A DNA stretch of 64,000 nucleotides from Thermoanaerobaculales bacterium (GCA_025456145.1 JALOLD010000015.1:1-64000); one strand, 5' to 3'; counted from the stretch's first letter, positions 9,355 through 18,956 are shown. Program-made: numbers and translations. Notes: generated by a model from the sequence alone, not told the origin.

Positions 9355-10338
9355 TCAGTCGCGGGTCACCGTGTTGAGGTGCGCCCGGTACAGGCGGTAC
9401 ATGTCGAAGGGCGTGTCGTCGCGCGGCCGGTCGTCGAGGCAGGGCAGGTAGCGGCCCCCGGCGAGCAGGGGAGGGACCGTCTCGTCGACCGCCCGGCGCA
9501 CCGCGGCGGGGCCGCGGCCGAGGGCCCGCGCGTCGATCCCGCCGATCAGCGCGATGTCCCGGCCGAACCTCTGCCGCAGCCGCCGGTACTCCATCCCCGG
9601 CGTCATGATCGTGCTGATCCACAGCGCGTTGACCCCGGCGTCGACGAGCATTCCGAGCAGCGGGCCGAGATCGCCGCCGGTCGTGCAGAAGACCCGGAAC
9701 GGCACGCCCCGCCGCTCGAGCAGCCCGAGCACCCGGCGATAGCCGGGCATCGAGAAGCGCTCGAACATCTCGGGTGAGACGAGCGGACCGGCGTTCGAGG
9801 CGATCGGTTCATAGAGCGAGGCGTAGTCGACCTCGACCCTCGCCAGCACCCGGTCGAGGAGCCGGCAGTGGAAGTCGGTGGTCCGCTCGAGCAGCGCCTC
9901 GACGAAGGCGGGCCGGTTGACGAGGGCGTCGCAGGCCGCGACCAGCGAGGGCCAGTCGTGGACCCCGAGCATCTGGAGCAGCCCGCCCCCCGAGGCGTCG
10001 ACGTAGACCACCCGGCCGGCGTTCCTCAGCCTGGCGCAGCGCTCCTCGAGGTCGGCGGGCAGGCGGTCCGGGTCGTCCGGGTCGTAGTGGCGGTCGAAGG
10101 CGTCGGGCGAGGCGAGGAGATCGGGCGCCCCCTCGTAGAACGGCGCGCTGCGGATCTCGAGCCCGACCGACTCGTGGGTCTCGAGCCCGAAGTGCTCGGC
10201 GACCGTCGTTCCCCGCGGCAGCCCCTGCTCCCACCACAGCTCGACGGTCGAGCCGTGCGGCTCGAGGTCGAAGACCGGGATCCGGTCGGGCGCCCCGCCG
10301 CCGAGAGTCGCGAGAAAGCGCTGCCTGGAGCTCATCAT
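9355..10338 (-). CDS. Uroporphyrinogen decarboxylase-family protein
   Basis: About 327 residues. The N-terminal sequence SSRQRFLATLGGGAPDRIPVFD is the usual opening of the UroD/MtaA superfamily, and the C-terminal half has VFCTTGGDLGPLLGMLVDAGVNAL and LIGGIDARAL, matching its TIM-barrel end. The family includes heme UroD and corrinoid methyltransferases. This divergent member is not an obvious HemE and lies away from heme genes, so a methyltransferase-like role on an unknown substrate is as likely. The start is ATG 10338 (or 10335 next to it); the 33 codons upstream are Arg/Ser-rich and not family-like. It is divergent from fxsA. Confidence 0.8.
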   Translation of the reverse strand: MMSSRQRFLATLGGGAPDRIPVFDLEPHGSTVELWWEQGLPRGTTVAEHFGLETHESVGLEIRSAPFYEGAPDLLASPDAFDRHYDPDDPDRLPADLEERCARLRNAGRVVYVDASGGGLLQMLGVHDWPSLVAACDALVNRPAFVEALLERTTDFHCRLLDRVLARVEVDYASLYEPIASNAGPLVSPEMFERFSMPGYRRVLGLLERRGVPFRVFCTTGGDLGPLLGMLVDAGVNALWISTIMTPGMEYRRLRQRFGRDIALIGGIDARALGRGPAAVRRAVDETVPPLLAGGRYLPCLDDRPRDDTPFDMYRLYRAHLNTVTRD

Positions 10339-10481
10339 TCGGCGCCGCCCGGCGTCCGAAGTGTCATGCTCAGACTGTAGCGCGGACGGTGCGGAACGAG
10401 GCATGGCGACCGGCCCCGACCGCGTGGTTGCCGCCAATGATCCCGGACGACCCGCGGGCCGACCGGTGCTACCCTCGCCGG

Positions 10482-10934
10482 GTGCTGGCCCGTCTGCTGC
10501 TGCTGTTCACCGTCGTCCCGCTGGTCGAGCTCGCGCTGCTGGTCCAGCTCGGGCGGGTCATCGGCCTCGCGCCGACGGTCGCGATCGTCCTGCTCACCGG
10601 GATCACCGGCGCGGCCCTCGCCCGCTGGCAGGGGCTGGCGACCCTGCGCCGCGTCCAGGCCGAGCTCGCCGAGGGCCGGATGCCGGCCGGCGCCCTGGTC
10701 GACGGGCTTTTGATTCTCGTCGCCGGGGCGATGCTCCTCACCCCGGGGCTGATCACCGATGCCGCCGGTTTCGTGCTGCTGATTCCGCCATCCCGCGCGG
10801 CGCTCCGTCGCGCCCTCGTGGAGGCCTTCAGGCGGCGCCTGCGGGTCGACGACCAGGTCGTGATCGACACCACCTGGTCCGCGGCCGATGAGGCCGACCG
10901 CCGCGAGCCCGGCGGCCCGGCGATCGACGCCTGA
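10482..10934 (+). CDS. fxsA: FxsA-family inner membrane protein
   Basis: About 150 residues with a GTG start. It shows the FxsA pattern: N-terminal hydrophobic segment containing VPLVELALLVQLG, a second segment with IVLLTGITGAALARWQG, then GLLILVAGAMLLTPGLITDAAGF and LLLIPPSR-type ending. E. coli FxsA relieves phage T7 exclusion by F-plasmid PifA when overproduced; its normal role is unknown. The N-terminus is set at GTG 10482 because the preceding residues are charged and not part of the family. The tail is hydrophilic and acidic. Confidence 0.88.
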   Translation: MLARLLLLFTVVPLVELALLVQLGRVIGLAPTVAIVLLTGITGAALARWQGLATLRRVQAELAEGRMPAGALVDGLLILVAGAMLLTPGLITDAAGFVLLIPPSRAALRRALVEAFRRRLRVDDQVVIDTTWSAADEADRREPGGPAIDA

Positions 10935-10986
10935 CCGGAGACCATCGGCTACACTCGACGACATCGGCAGAGCAGGGGAGGACGAT

Positions 10987-11592
10987 ATGGGCCACCGCCG
11001 GATCGGCTCGGACCTCGACCGCAGGCAGCTCATCGGGTCGTTGTGCGCCCTCGGCTCCGCCGCCTGCCTCGGCTGCAGCCGCCTCGCCCGGGCGGTGGAG
11101 TCGGAGCGGGCGACGCCGCACCGGTTCGCCGCGATGTCCGACATGAGCTTCGAGGAGGTCTTCCGGGTCGCCTACGTCAACTCGTTCATCCCGACGATGA
11201 AGGTCCTCGCGGAGCGGGTCGGTCTCGAGACCATCCAGGCGGCGGCCTGCGACTCGGCCGCCGACGAAACCCGGCGGATGGCCGAGGCGTTGCCGAGCAG
11301 GGGGCTCGCCGACTTCGCGCGGCCGCTCAAGCAGCCGGACAGGTTCCTCGAGCATGTCCTGGCGTTCGCGATCGTCGAGGACCGGGAGACCGCGTTCGAG
11401 GTCCGGGTCACCGAGTGCCTGTGGGCCACCACCTTCCGCCGGGCGGACGCGGCCGACCTCGGGTATGTCTGGGTCTGCCACCCCGACTTCGCCATGGCGC
11501 AGGCCTTCAACCCCGATCTGCGTCTGACCCGCGACTCGACGCTGATGCAGGGCGGCGCGTACTGCAACCACCGCTGGGAGATCGATCGCTGA
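10987..11592 (+). CDS. Exported L-2-amino-thiazoline-4-carboxylate hydrolase-family protein
   Basis: 201 residues with ATG 10987 after AGGGGAGGACGAT. The N-terminus has a twin-arginine-like RRQLIGSL followed by a small-residue stretch ending CLGC, so export as a lipoprotein, perhaps by Tat, is likely. The body has the conserved pattern of the ATC hydrolase family: VRVTECLWATTFRRA, HPDFAMAQAFNPDLRL and the terminal CNHRWE. Most members are cytoplasmic; a secreted form is less common. Reaction in this organism is unproven; the name is family-based. It lies 52 bp after fxsA on the same strand and may be co-transcribed. Confidence 0.7.
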   Translation: MGHRRIGSDLDRRQLIGSLCALGSAACLGCSRLARAVESERATPHRFAAMSDMSFEEVFRVAYVNSFIPTMKVLAERVGLETIQAAACDSAADETRRMAEALPSRGLADFARPLKQPDRFLEHVLAFAIVEDRETAFEVRVTECLWATTFRRADAADLGYVWVCHPDFAMAQAFNPDLRLTRDSTLMQGGAYCNHRWEIDR

Positions 11593-11717
11593 GACACGCG
11601 GCTCCGCGGGCCCCACGGACCGCCGGGCAAGACCGGTGCGCTTCTCCAGGCCGACATTTCGACCCTGACCGAGCCGCCGCCGCGCGGGCGGCCGCCGTCC
11701 CGGAGGGAGGCCGGTCC

Positions 11718-12070
11718 GACCCGCGGGGGACCCCTCTCCCGAGCGAGCGAAGGCCCCACGGCCGAAGCGAGTCGAGGGATCTCCCGAGGTCTGGAGGACG
11801 TCGCGGGTCGTGGCGCCTCCCCGACGTGACGGGATTCCGCGGTGACCTCGCTGCGCTCTCTCGCTCGGGGTGACGGGCAGGGGAGCGAGCGTCGCCTCTG
11901 AGCACCGTCATCCCGAGCGGAGCGGCCTTCGAGGCCGCGCAGTCGAGGGACCCCCCGAAGTCGGGTGGACCTTCCGGGTCAAGGCGATGAGGAGGACCCA
12001 CCGATCGGCAACGCCTCACCAACCCGCGGGGGACCCCTCGACTCGGTCGCTGCGCTCGCTCGCTCGGGGT
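11718..12070. repeat. Cluster of four copies of the dispersed intergenic palindromic repeat
   Basis: The gap 11593-12098 has no credible gene. It holds copies at about 11718-11788, 11841-11876, 11904-11970 and 12021-12070, some inverted relative to others. The shared core is GTCATCCCGAGCG, then GAGTCGAGGGA and a C-rich end. Related copies occur at 18637, 20088, 28011, 33588 and 38270. They generate spurious open frames rich in HPER and GIPR-like words. Confidence 0.75.
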
Positions 12071-12100
12071 GACGGAGGACGGAGCTCCCCGTCCTCCGTC
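12071..12100 (-). terminator. Perfect 12-bp hairpin over the end of the TerB gene
   Basis: Inverted repeat GACGGAGGACGG (12071-12082) / CCGTCCTCCGTC (12089-12100) with a 6-base loop, overlapping the stop codon at 12099-12101. It lacks a T-run on the minus strand, so it may stabilise the 3' end instead of terminating by itself. Confidence 0.45.
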
Positions 12101-12623
12101 AACGCTTGAGGATGCTCCGCTGCTCGTTGTACTTCGAGCGGATGGCCGAGAACTCACGGTGCTCGATCTTGAGCTCGCCCGCGATGAGCCGGACCTCGTT
12201 CTCCTCGACCAGCGAGATCGACTCGTCGGCGGCCGAGATCTCGAACAGGCAGCGGAGCAGACGCTCCTTCTGCTCGCGGGTGGCGATCCGGTCGAGCTCC
12301 CGGGTCACCAGGTAGTTCTCGGTGCCGCCCTTGAGGAGCTGCTGGGCCTTGGCGATCTGGACGACCAGCACCGCCTGTGCCTCGCTGAGCCCGCCGACGT
12401 CGCGGACCACCTCCTCCATCCGCCGGCTCTCGTCCTCGCTGATCTCGAGGTCGGCGTGCGCCACCCGTGCCAGGACGAAGGCGAAGGCGGCGAGGAAGCG
12501 GGCCTCGTCCGGGTCGAGCCGGTCGAGCTCGCGGCTGATCCGGCGCACCGTCTCGGTATCGCTGGTCGTCCGATCGGTCGCGCTGTCGTCGTGCCCGAAG
12601 AGCCTGCTGAAAAATGAACCCAC
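12099..12623 (-). CDS. TerB-family (tellurite resistance/DnaJ-like) helical protein
   Basis: 174 residues, mostly helical. The N-terminus MGSFFSRLFG is amphipathic and could contact the membrane. The body has the TerB-like pattern FLAAFAFVLARVAHADLEISEDESRRMEEVVRD, and later FEISAADESISLVEENEVRLIAGELKI: two acidic Ca/metal-site-like helix pairs in the order expected of the family. TerB-like proteins are linked to stress and metal sensing at the membrane, but no ter operon partners are near. It stands alone, transcribed toward a repeat cluster. Confidence 0.75.
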   Translation of the reverse strand: MGSFFSRLFGHDDSATDRTTSDTETVRRISRELDRLDPDEARFLAAFAFVLARVAHADLEISEDESRRMEEVVRDVGGLSEAQAVLVVQIAKAQQLLKGGTENYLVTRELDRIATREQKERLLRCLFEISAADESISLVEENEVRLIAGELKIEHREFSAIRSKYNEQRSILKR

Positions 12624-12732
12624 ATCGACCCCCGTTCGGTCCGCGTCGTTCTGTCAGTCTACCGCGGCAACGGGGTCCGGCCCTCGAGCTGGTCGATCAG
12701 CTCGAGGGCCGCGAGCGGCGCCCCGGTCGCGG

Positions 12733-13980
12733 TCAGGGCAGCCGCAGGACCTCGGCGTCGACCTCGACCCGGGACCCGGCGCGGTCGAGCACCAGCCGGC
12801 GCCGGTCGCCCGGCCGGCCGCGGAGCGCTGCCACCGCCTCGCCCATGGTCGCGCTGGCGAGGCCGATGCCGTCGACCTCGACCAGCCGGTCGCCGGCACC
12901 GACCCCGTTCACCGCCGCGACGCCCTCCCGGGTCGCTACCGCGGCCACGGTGAATCCGCCGTCGGCCTCCGGCCTCAGCGTCAGCCCGACGATGTCGAGG
13001 TCGGCCCCGGCCGGCTCGGGACCGAGCTCCCAGTAGGTCATCCGATTCGGGTAGTCGATCTCGAGCCGGCAGCGCCGCAGGATGTTTCCGCCGAGAAAGC
13101 CGACCACCGGCCCGGCCGACTTTTGCGAGTACCAGTCGAACAGCCCCTGGTCGAGGCCGAGGGCTGCCACGTCCCGCACCACGACCCCGCCGATCCCGAT
13201 CTCGGGCACGCGGGTGAGCACGCCGTCGGTCTCGAACGGGAAGCCGAAGAAGTTGGCCGAGCCCACCGCAGCCAGCGAGGACCTCCAGTCGGGGTGCTGC
13301 TCCAGCCAGCCCTCGGTGAGCCGGGTCGAAACCCAGGTGCCGGCCGAGCCGTTGTCGACGCCCAACGGGACCGCCTCGCCGTCGACCGACGCCTCGACCA
13401 TGAGCAGCCCGGTCTCCGGGTTGACCCGGCAGGGGAGGGGCGCTCCCCGGGAGACCAGAAGGCCGGGCGCCGCAACCGTCAGCTCCTCGTCCGGACCGTC
13501 GAGCACCACGTGGAGCTTCCGCAAGGCGCTGGCCGGGAGGTTGACCTCGGCGGGGATGCCCGGGAAGGGCCGGACGCCGGCTCGGATCCGTACACCCACC
13601 CCGGACAGGTCGAGAGCGACGCCGCCGAGGCGAACCGAGGGCGCCGGGGACACCGAGTCCGCCGAGTGCCCCGGCGGTACGGTCTCGAGGCCCGACCGGT
13701 CGAGCCCGAGCTCCCCCGCCAGGACGTCGCCGACGACCAGGTACTGGTTCCCGGTGTCGATCCAGGCGGCCGCGCGCCGCACTCCGCCCGAGGGATCGGC
13801 GATCTCGACCTCGACGATCATCCGGTTGTGGTCGAAGGTCGCGGGTACCGTCGCCAGCGATCCGGGCTCGACTCGTGTGGTTCGAGGGGCCGGCGCATCC
13901 CGTCGGTCGGCGCCTCCGCACCCGATCAGCCACAGCACCGCCGCAACACCACCGATCGCCGCCGGCCCCAAGCTCCGCAT
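12733..13980 (-). CDS. Lipoprotein with retropepsin-like aspartic protease fold and PDZ domain
   Basis: 415 residues. The signal peptide ends in a lipobox (VLWLIGCGG), so it should be lipid-anchored. The first half contains AWIDTGNQYLVV, the D-T-G motif of retropepsin-like proteases. A second lobe has PLGVDNGSAGTWV, where the Asp is kept but the DTG is degenerate (DNGS), so activity is uncertain. The C-terminal ~90 residues form a PDZ domain (GVGAGDRLVEVDGIGLASA, ALRGRPGD). This arrangement is common in bacterial aspartyl protease family proteins of unknown substrate. The gene is monocistronic and divergent from the LpoB-like gene. Confidence 0.75.
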   Translation of the reverse strand: MRSLGPAAIGGVAAVLWLIGCGGADRRDAPAPRTTRVEPGSLATVPATFDHNRMIVEVEIADPSGGVRRAAAWIDTGNQYLVVGDVLAGELGLDRSGLETVPPGHSADSVSPAPSVRLGGVALDLSGVGVRIRAGVRPFPGIPAEVNLPASALRKLHVVLDGPDEELTVAAPGLLVSRGAPLPCRVNPETGLLMVEASVDGEAVPLGVDNGSAGTWVSTRLTEGWLEQHPDWRSSLAAVGSANFFGFPFETDGVLTRVPEIGIGGVVVRDVAALGLDQGLFDWYSQKSAGPVVGFLGGNILRRCRLEIDYPNRMTYWELGPEPAGADLDIVGLTLRPEADGGFTVAAVATREGVAAVNGVGAGDRLVEVDGIGLASATMGEAVAALRGRPGDRRRLVLDRAGSRVEVDAEVLRLP

Positions 13981-14237
13981 CCGCGCCCCCTTCAGGACGT
14001 CGCCACCCGGGGTGCAGACCGGCGTGACGCCCCAGGAGGGCTCTACGCACGATCACGGCCCGGGTTGCCGGGCGCGCGGGCCGGATGTCCGCCAGACTTC
14101 CTGAGGCGCGGAGACTCGCCCAGCGCGTGCTCGATCGGAGTGGTCCGAGGTGGCGGTGCGACCCCCGGAATCCGGGAAGGTTCTGCCCGCCCGCCGGTTA
14201 TACTGCGCAGCGTGTGCGCACCCACGAGGAGGACATC

Positions 14238-14843
14238 ATGCCCCGTTCGACCCTGCTCACGATCGTTGCCGTGGTCGCCGTCGCGGCGATCGCCGGCTGC
14301 TCGTCCACCCAGGTCACCCGTGTGCCCGTCGAGGAGACCATCGACCTGTCGGGCCGCTGGAACGACACCGACAGCCAGCAGGCCGCCCAGGCCCTGGTCG
14401 ACCAGTCGATGGCGACGCCCTGGGTCGACGACTACATGATGAAGCGGGGCGAGAAGCCGACGGTGATCGTCGGCACGCTGCGCAACAAGACCCCCGAGCA
14501 CATCGCGGTCAAGACCCTGGTCGCCGATCTCGAGCGCTCGTTCATCAACTCCGGACGGGTGACGGTCGTCGCGTCGGCCGAGGAACGCGAGGAGCTGCGC
14601 GGCGAGCGCGACGACCAGCAGCGCTTCGCCTCCGAGGCGACCGCCAAGGCGTGGGGCCTCGAGCAGGGGGCCGACTACATGCTGATCGGTGAGATCAACT
14701 CCCAGTTCGACGACGAGGACGGCAAGGAGGTCAAGTTCTACCAGGTCGACAGCTATCTGGTCGACCTCGAGACCAACGTCAAGGTCTGGACCGGCTTCAC
14801 CAAGATCAAGAAGTTCGTCGGCCGCAGCAAGTACAAGCCGTAG
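14238..14843 (+). CDS. LpoB-like lipoprotein (penicillin-binding protein activator family)
   Basis: About 201 residues; ATG 14238 follows GAGGAGGACATC. A lipobox IAGCSS marks it as a lipoprotein. The body matches the LpoB/COG3417 family: PTVIVGTLRNKTPEHIAVKTL, DLERSFINSGRVTVV, GADYMLIGEINS and DSYLVDLETNVKVWTG. In E. coli, LpoB activates PBP1B from the outer membrane; family members outside enterobacteria often have unknown partners. A TATACT box at 14199-14204 lies 34 bases upstream and may be the -10 element. It forms a likely two-gene operon with the next lipoprotein, 7 bp downstream, a pairing seen in other genomes. Confidence 0.8.
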   Translation: MPRSTLLTIVAVVAVAAIAGCSSTQVTRVPVEETIDLSGRWNDTDSQQAAQALVDQSMATPWVDDYMMKRGEKPTVIVGTLRNKTPEHIAVKTLVADLERSFINSGRVTVVASAEEREELRGERDDQQRFASEATAKAWGLEQGADYMLIGEINSQFDDEDGKEVKFYQVDSYLVDLETNVKVWTGFTKIKKFVGRSKYKP

Positions 14844-14850
14844 GCCGGCC

Positions 14851-16293
14851 GTGGAGCAGGTGCGTCGGGTCGGCGCGCGGGCGGGGTCGCTCGCCCTCGC
14901 CCTCGCCTCGTTGGCGGCGCCGGTCACCACCGGCTGTGCGACCTATGTCGCCTCGAACGTCGAGATGCGGACGATGATCGAGGGGGGCGAGTGGGAGCAG
15001 GCGCTCGAGCGGATCGACCGGCGCGCCGGCGGCACCGACCGGCTGCTCCAGCTGCTCAACCGGGGCCACGTGCTCCACTACGCCGGTCGTTTCGACGAGT
15101 CGAACGCCGTCTTCCAGCAGGCCGAGGATCTCGCCGCGAGCCTCTACACGAGGAGCATCTCCCAGGAGGCCGCGTCGCTGATCGTCAACGACCTGACGAT
15201 CGACTACCGGGCCAAGCCCTTCGAGCTCGCCATGGTGCCCTTCTACCGGGCCTTCAACTACCTCTCGCTCGGCGACACCGAGGCCGCCCAGGTCGAGGCG
15301 CGGAAGGCGACGCTGGTCCTCGCCGACGCGGTCGAGGCGACGATCCGCGAGCTCCGGCGGCCGGCCGACCGGGAGGCCGCCCGGAAGCTCCAGGACAGCG
15401 GCTTCCTGCACTGGTTCGCGGGCATGCTCTTCGAGTCCGAGGGCGCCGCCAACGACGCCTTCGTCGCCTACCGCAATGCCGCCCGCGCCTTCCTGGCAGG
15501 TACCGCTCTCACCGGCGTCGCCCCGCCGACCGCCCTCGGCCGCGATCTCGAGCGGGTCGGCCGCCGATTTGGTTTCGCCTCGGAGGTCGACGAGCTGCGC
15601 GTCGCCTCGCCCGAGCTTTTCCCACCGCCGGTGACCGGCGAGCCCGACGACGGCGGCGAGGTCGTGTTCGTCCTCGAGTCGGGCTGGGTTGCACCGCGCG
15701 ATCAGGTGATCCTCAACGTGCCGATCCTCGACATCGACCACGGCTACTCGTCGAACGAGGACTGGGCGTGGGACCTGGTCGGCCGCTCCGGGTCGGGGTG
15801 GGGCTCGTCGTCGACCTCGGTGGACGTCGAGTACTGGCTCACCGTGGCGGTACCGACCATGGGTCAGCCGACGACCGGCTCGGCGACCGGCGTCCGTCTC
15901 TCGGCGGGATCGCGCAGCGCGGCCTCGCAACCGGCCGATGACCTGTCGCGGCGCGCCGCCGCGACCCTCGACGCCGAGCGCGGGCAGATCCTCTTCAAGA
16001 CGCTGCTGCGCGCCTTGGTCAAGTACGCCACCACCCGGGCGATCGAGAACGAGGACGCCACCGCGGGCGCCATCGCGAACCTCCTCGGGGTGCTCACCGA
16101 GCGCGCCGACACCCGGTGCTGGCTGACCCTCCCGGACCGCCTCGCCGTCGCCCGCCTCCGCCTGCCGCCGGGCCGCCACGAGGTCCGCGTCGACTACCTC
16201 GACGACGGCGGTCGGGTGGTCCACAGCGAGACCGAGGTCATCGAGGTGGCCGAGGGCGGGTGGGTCTTCGTCAACCGGCGTTCGTTCTCCTGA
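14851..16293 (+). CDS. COG3014-like helical-repeat lipoprotein
   Basis: About 480 residues with GTG start 7 bp after the LpoB-like gene; a second GTG at 14860 is possible. The signal sequence ends in TTGCATY, a lipobox. The helical N-terminal half has TPR-like repeats (GGEWEQALERIDRRAGG, YRAFNYLSLGDTEAAQVEAR), the pattern of the COG3014 family often encoded beside LpoB-like proteins. The C-terminal half includes a low-complexity Gly/Ser stretch (SGSGWGSSSTS) and ends with a beta domain (RLPPGRHEVRVDYLDDGG). A role in envelope assembly with the LpoB-like partner is inferred from pairing only. Confidence 0.7.
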   Translation: MEQVRRVGARAGSLALALASLAAPVTTGCATYVASNVEMRTMIEGGEWEQALERIDRRAGGTDRLLQLLNRGHVLHYAGRFDESNAVFQQAEDLAASLYTRSISQEAASLIVNDLTIDYRAKPFELAMVPFYRAFNYLSLGDTEAAQVEARKATLVLADAVEATIRELRRPADREAARKLQDSGFLHWFAGMLFESEGAANDAFVAYRNAARAFLAGTALTGVAPPTALGRDLERVGRRFGFASEVDELRVASPELFPPPVTGEPDDGGEVVFVLESGWVAPRDQVILNVPILDIDHGYSSNEDWAWDLVGRSGSGWGSSSTSVDVEYWLTVAVPTMGQPTTGSATGVRLSAGSRSAASQPADDLSRRAAATLDAERGQILFKTLLRALVKYATTRAIENEDATAGAIANLLGVLTERADTRCWLTLPDRLAVARLRLPPGRHEVRVDYLDDGGRVVHSETEVIEVAEGGWVFVNRRSFS

Positions 16294-16336
16294 CCGGGCC
16301 CGTCGGCGCGGCAGCGCCTTTGCCTGATGACGCCGC

Positions 16337-18322
16337 TCAGGGTCCGGGATCGGACGGCGGGACGGGTTGCTGGCGCTGCTCGAAGGAGTCGAGCTGTCGC
16401 AGGTTGGCGTGCACCGCGGGGTCGTCGGGGCGGAGCGATCGGGCGGTCTCGAGGTGGCGGCGCGCCGCCGCGAGATCGCCGGCGCTCGCGCGGAGGATGC
16501 CGAGCCGCATGTGGGCGAGGTGGGAGGCGGGCTCGACGGCGAGCACCTGCTCGAGCCGGAGGACGGCGTCGGCCGACCGGCCGTCGACCAGGGCGAGCTC
16601 GGCGAGGCGCTGGAGCATCTCGACCAGAATCGCCCGCGGCATCGCCGCCCGGGGAGCGAACGGCAGCATCCGCTCGACGGCACCCGCCGCCCGGGCCACC
16701 TCGGCCGGTGTCGCGTCGGCGAGCCACGCGGCGAGGGCGGCCGGGGTGCGCAGGCTCGGGTCGAACGGGCAGCCGAAGCGCTCGATGAGCTCGGCGTTGG
16801 CCGGCACGCGGCGGGCGTAGACCAGGGCGTTGTCCGAGAAGCAGACGACGACCCAGTCCCCGTCGCCGCGCAGGATGGCGCGCAGCCCGACGTCACGCTC
16901 GGGGTGGTCGACATAGTCGACGACGGCGAAGGTGATGCGGTGACCAGCGACGGCCTCGTCCCAGCCCTCGCCGGTCGCCATTATCCCGGTGTAAGCGGCG
17001 AGGAAGCCGCTCGGGTAGACGTCGAGGCGGCCGTCGATGAAGACCTCGCGCTGCGGCCACAGCTCATGGATGAACCACCCCCCGAAGGCGAGGATGTTGA
17101 AGACGCGGCCGGGCGGCGCGACCTCGGCGAGGAAACGCGTCGCGGCCTCCGGCCGGTTCGCGTCGTCGCTGCCGAGACCGATCCGACGGGGCGGGTCGGC
17201 GCCCATGGGGACCCCCCAGCGGATCGCCGCGACACTCCCGACCAGGGCGAGCGCGACGACAGCCGCCGCGACCGATCGCGCCATTGCCCGGGTCTTCCCG
17301 AGCCATGCACCGTGGGCAGCGATCAGCGCCGGGACCACCACCGCGAGCTCGGAAAGACCGCGCAGGGTCCGCACGGCGAGCAGGGCGAGCGCCACCGTCG
17401 GCAGCACCAGCGACCAGCGGAGGCGCCGGCGCTCGTGCCACAGCAGGGCGGCCGCGATGATCGCGGTCGCCGCCAGCACCTTGAGGAACAGCGCGCCGGA
17501 GTAGGCGGGGTGGAAGATCGACCTCAGCTCGACGATCGCCTCTCGCACCTCGCGCCGAGCCACCAGCTCGAACGGGTAGAGGGCCGCACGCACGGTGTGG
17601 GGGTTGACGAGGCTCGCGGCGAGAATCGCACCGAGCCACGGCAGCCGCGACCGCAACCGCCGCCATCCCGCCTGGTGGCCGGCGGTGCCAGGCTCGAAGG
17701 CTTCGCCGAGCCAGTACAGACCGACCACGCCAAGCCCGATCACGAAGCCGCAGTGGAGGTTGGCCCACAGCATGAAGATCGGTACCAGCGCGACGATCCA
17801 GCCACGCCGGCCGTCCACCGACGCGCGCCGCAGGCAGAGCAAGACCGCCCCGAGCTGGAGTGCGGTGAGCATGTGGGGGCGGACAAAGGCGCGCGGTTGG
17901 AGCAAGGGCCCGGCGAGCAGCACCCCGAGGGCGGCGGCGGGGAGCCTCGCCCGCCCGCCGCCGGCCAGCCCCGCAGCCGCGCTCAAGAGAAGGGCGATGG
18001 CTCCTGCCGCGGCCTTGAGCAGCACCAGGGTGCTCATGCCGCCGAGCCGGTGGACCCCGTGGAACAGCACCTCCGCAAGCCACTCGTGGGTCACCCAGGG
18101 CCGGCCCTGGGCGGTGTAGCTGAAGGGGTCGGTGGTCGGGATGCGGCCCTCGTCGACGATCAACCGGCCGGTCCGCAGGTGCCACCAGATGTCGAAGCTC
18201 AGCTCCGGAAACGTGCACAGGAGCCCGGCGAGGAGGGTGGCGAGGAGAAGCGCCGCGAAGGCCAGGCGGAGGGTCGTCGAGTCCGGCTCCACACCGGTGA
18301 AGGGATCGTGGGCGGCGGCCAC
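16337..18322 (-). CDS. Polytopic membrane protein with C-terminal TPR repeats, GT-C-like
   Basis: 661 residues. After the first membrane helix (21-41) comes SFDIWWHLRTGRLIVDEGRIPTTDPFSY, followed by an acidic-aromatic loop with WVTHEWLAEV. This layout (first helix, large loop, then about ten helices to residue 380) is typical of uncharacterised GT-C-like mannosyltransferase relatives. A soluble domain with VFNILAFGGWFIHELWP and FIDGRLDVYP follows, and the last 130 residues are TPR-like (LALVDGRSADAVLRLEQVLA, ARRHLETARSLRPDD). Sugar transfer is an inference; no donor is known. Convergent with the COG3014-like gene. Confidence 0.65.
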   Translation of the reverse strand: MAAAHDPFTGVEPDSTTLRLAFAALLLATLLAGLLCTFPELSFDIWWHLRTGRLIVDEGRIPTTDPFSYTAQGRPWVTHEWLAEVLFHGVHRLGGMSTLVLLKAAAGAIALLLSAAAGLAGGGRARLPAAALGVLLAGPLLQPRAFVRPHMLTALQLGAVLLCLRRASVDGRRGWIVALVPIFMLWANLHCGFVIGLGVVGLYWLGEAFEPGTAGHQAGWRRLRSRLPWLGAILAASLVNPHTVRAALYPFELVARREVREAIVELRSIFHPAYSGALFLKVLAATAIIAAALLWHERRRLRWSLVLPTVALALLAVRTLRGLSELAVVVPALIAAHGAWLGKTRAMARSVAAAVVALALVGSVAAIRWGVPMGADPPRRIGLGSDDANRPEAATRFLAEVAPPGRVFNILAFGGWFIHELWPQREVFIDGRLDVYPSGFLAAYTGIMATGEGWDEAVAGHRITFAVVDYVDHPERDVGLRAILRGDGDWVVVCFSDNALVYARRVPANAELIERFGCPFDPSLRTPAALAAWLADATPAEVARAAGAVERMLPFAPRAAMPRAILVEMLQRLAELALVDGRSADAVLRLEQVLAVEPASHLAHMRLGILRASAGDLAAARRHLETARSLRPDDPAVHANLRQLDSFEQRQQPVPPSDPGP

Positions 18323-18956
18323 GAGCCGCAGGATAGCTCAGCAGAAAAGGGGGCATCGCGGCCGCGACGGATGGCGCCCATGCGAGCGCGGAGCCTCTCC
18401 TGCAGCTTCACGTCCCCTCGCTTGTGGCGCCGGAGCTCGGAACGCGGGAGGACGGGAAGGGTGGCAACCGGTCGGGACGGGTGGCCGGCAGGGTGCTGAG
18501 GGCAACGAGGTCCGGGAGGCGAGAATGCGGAGCCCGGTTTCGTCGCGCCAACCGGCGTGGCGGCGAGAATCGTCCCTGGCTTCTCCGCTCTTCCGGTCGG
18601 GGGGACGGTTCGGGAAAACCCGCGATGCTCCAGAGGACCGTCATTCCGAGCGAGCTGAGAGAGCCGATGGGTCCCCAGGCGTCGGGTAGACGTGGCGGGA
18701 GACCGAATGCCTCGGCCGGTGGCCGTCGGACGTCGTGGCATGCGGTGGGTCGATGAACCGACCGAAGCGAGCCGCGGTCGATAACCGGTATCATTTGCGT
18801 TACAGATTTCGCGGAAACGACGAGCTCCAGTGATTGTGTTAGAGTCCGACCATCACGATTCGCCCGCCGACCCGGAAGTCGTCGAGTAATGTCCGCGACT
18901 GCCGTTTTCGGGGGGCGGTTGACCGGTCGATCCGACCGGAGGAGGAGAAGGGCACC
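18323..18956. other. Intergenic region with one dispersed repeat; no gene recognised
   Basis: 634 bp between divergent genes. A repeat copy lies at about 18637-18695 (GTCATTCCGAGCGAG core, degenerate end). The AT-richer stretch 18780-18860 probably holds the kelch gene promoter, but no pair of boxes is convincing. Long open frames on the minus strand here continue through the kelch gene and are not coding. Confidence 0.5.

Noticed and set aside
11870-12109. 79-residue open frame in the repeat cluster
   Set aside because: It encodes HPERSGLRGRAVEGPP-like words produced by the palindromic repeats, a known source of false proteins.
16367-18499. 710-residue open frame on the plus strand
   Set aside because: Antisense to the membrane protein with TPR repeats, low complexity, and no domain.
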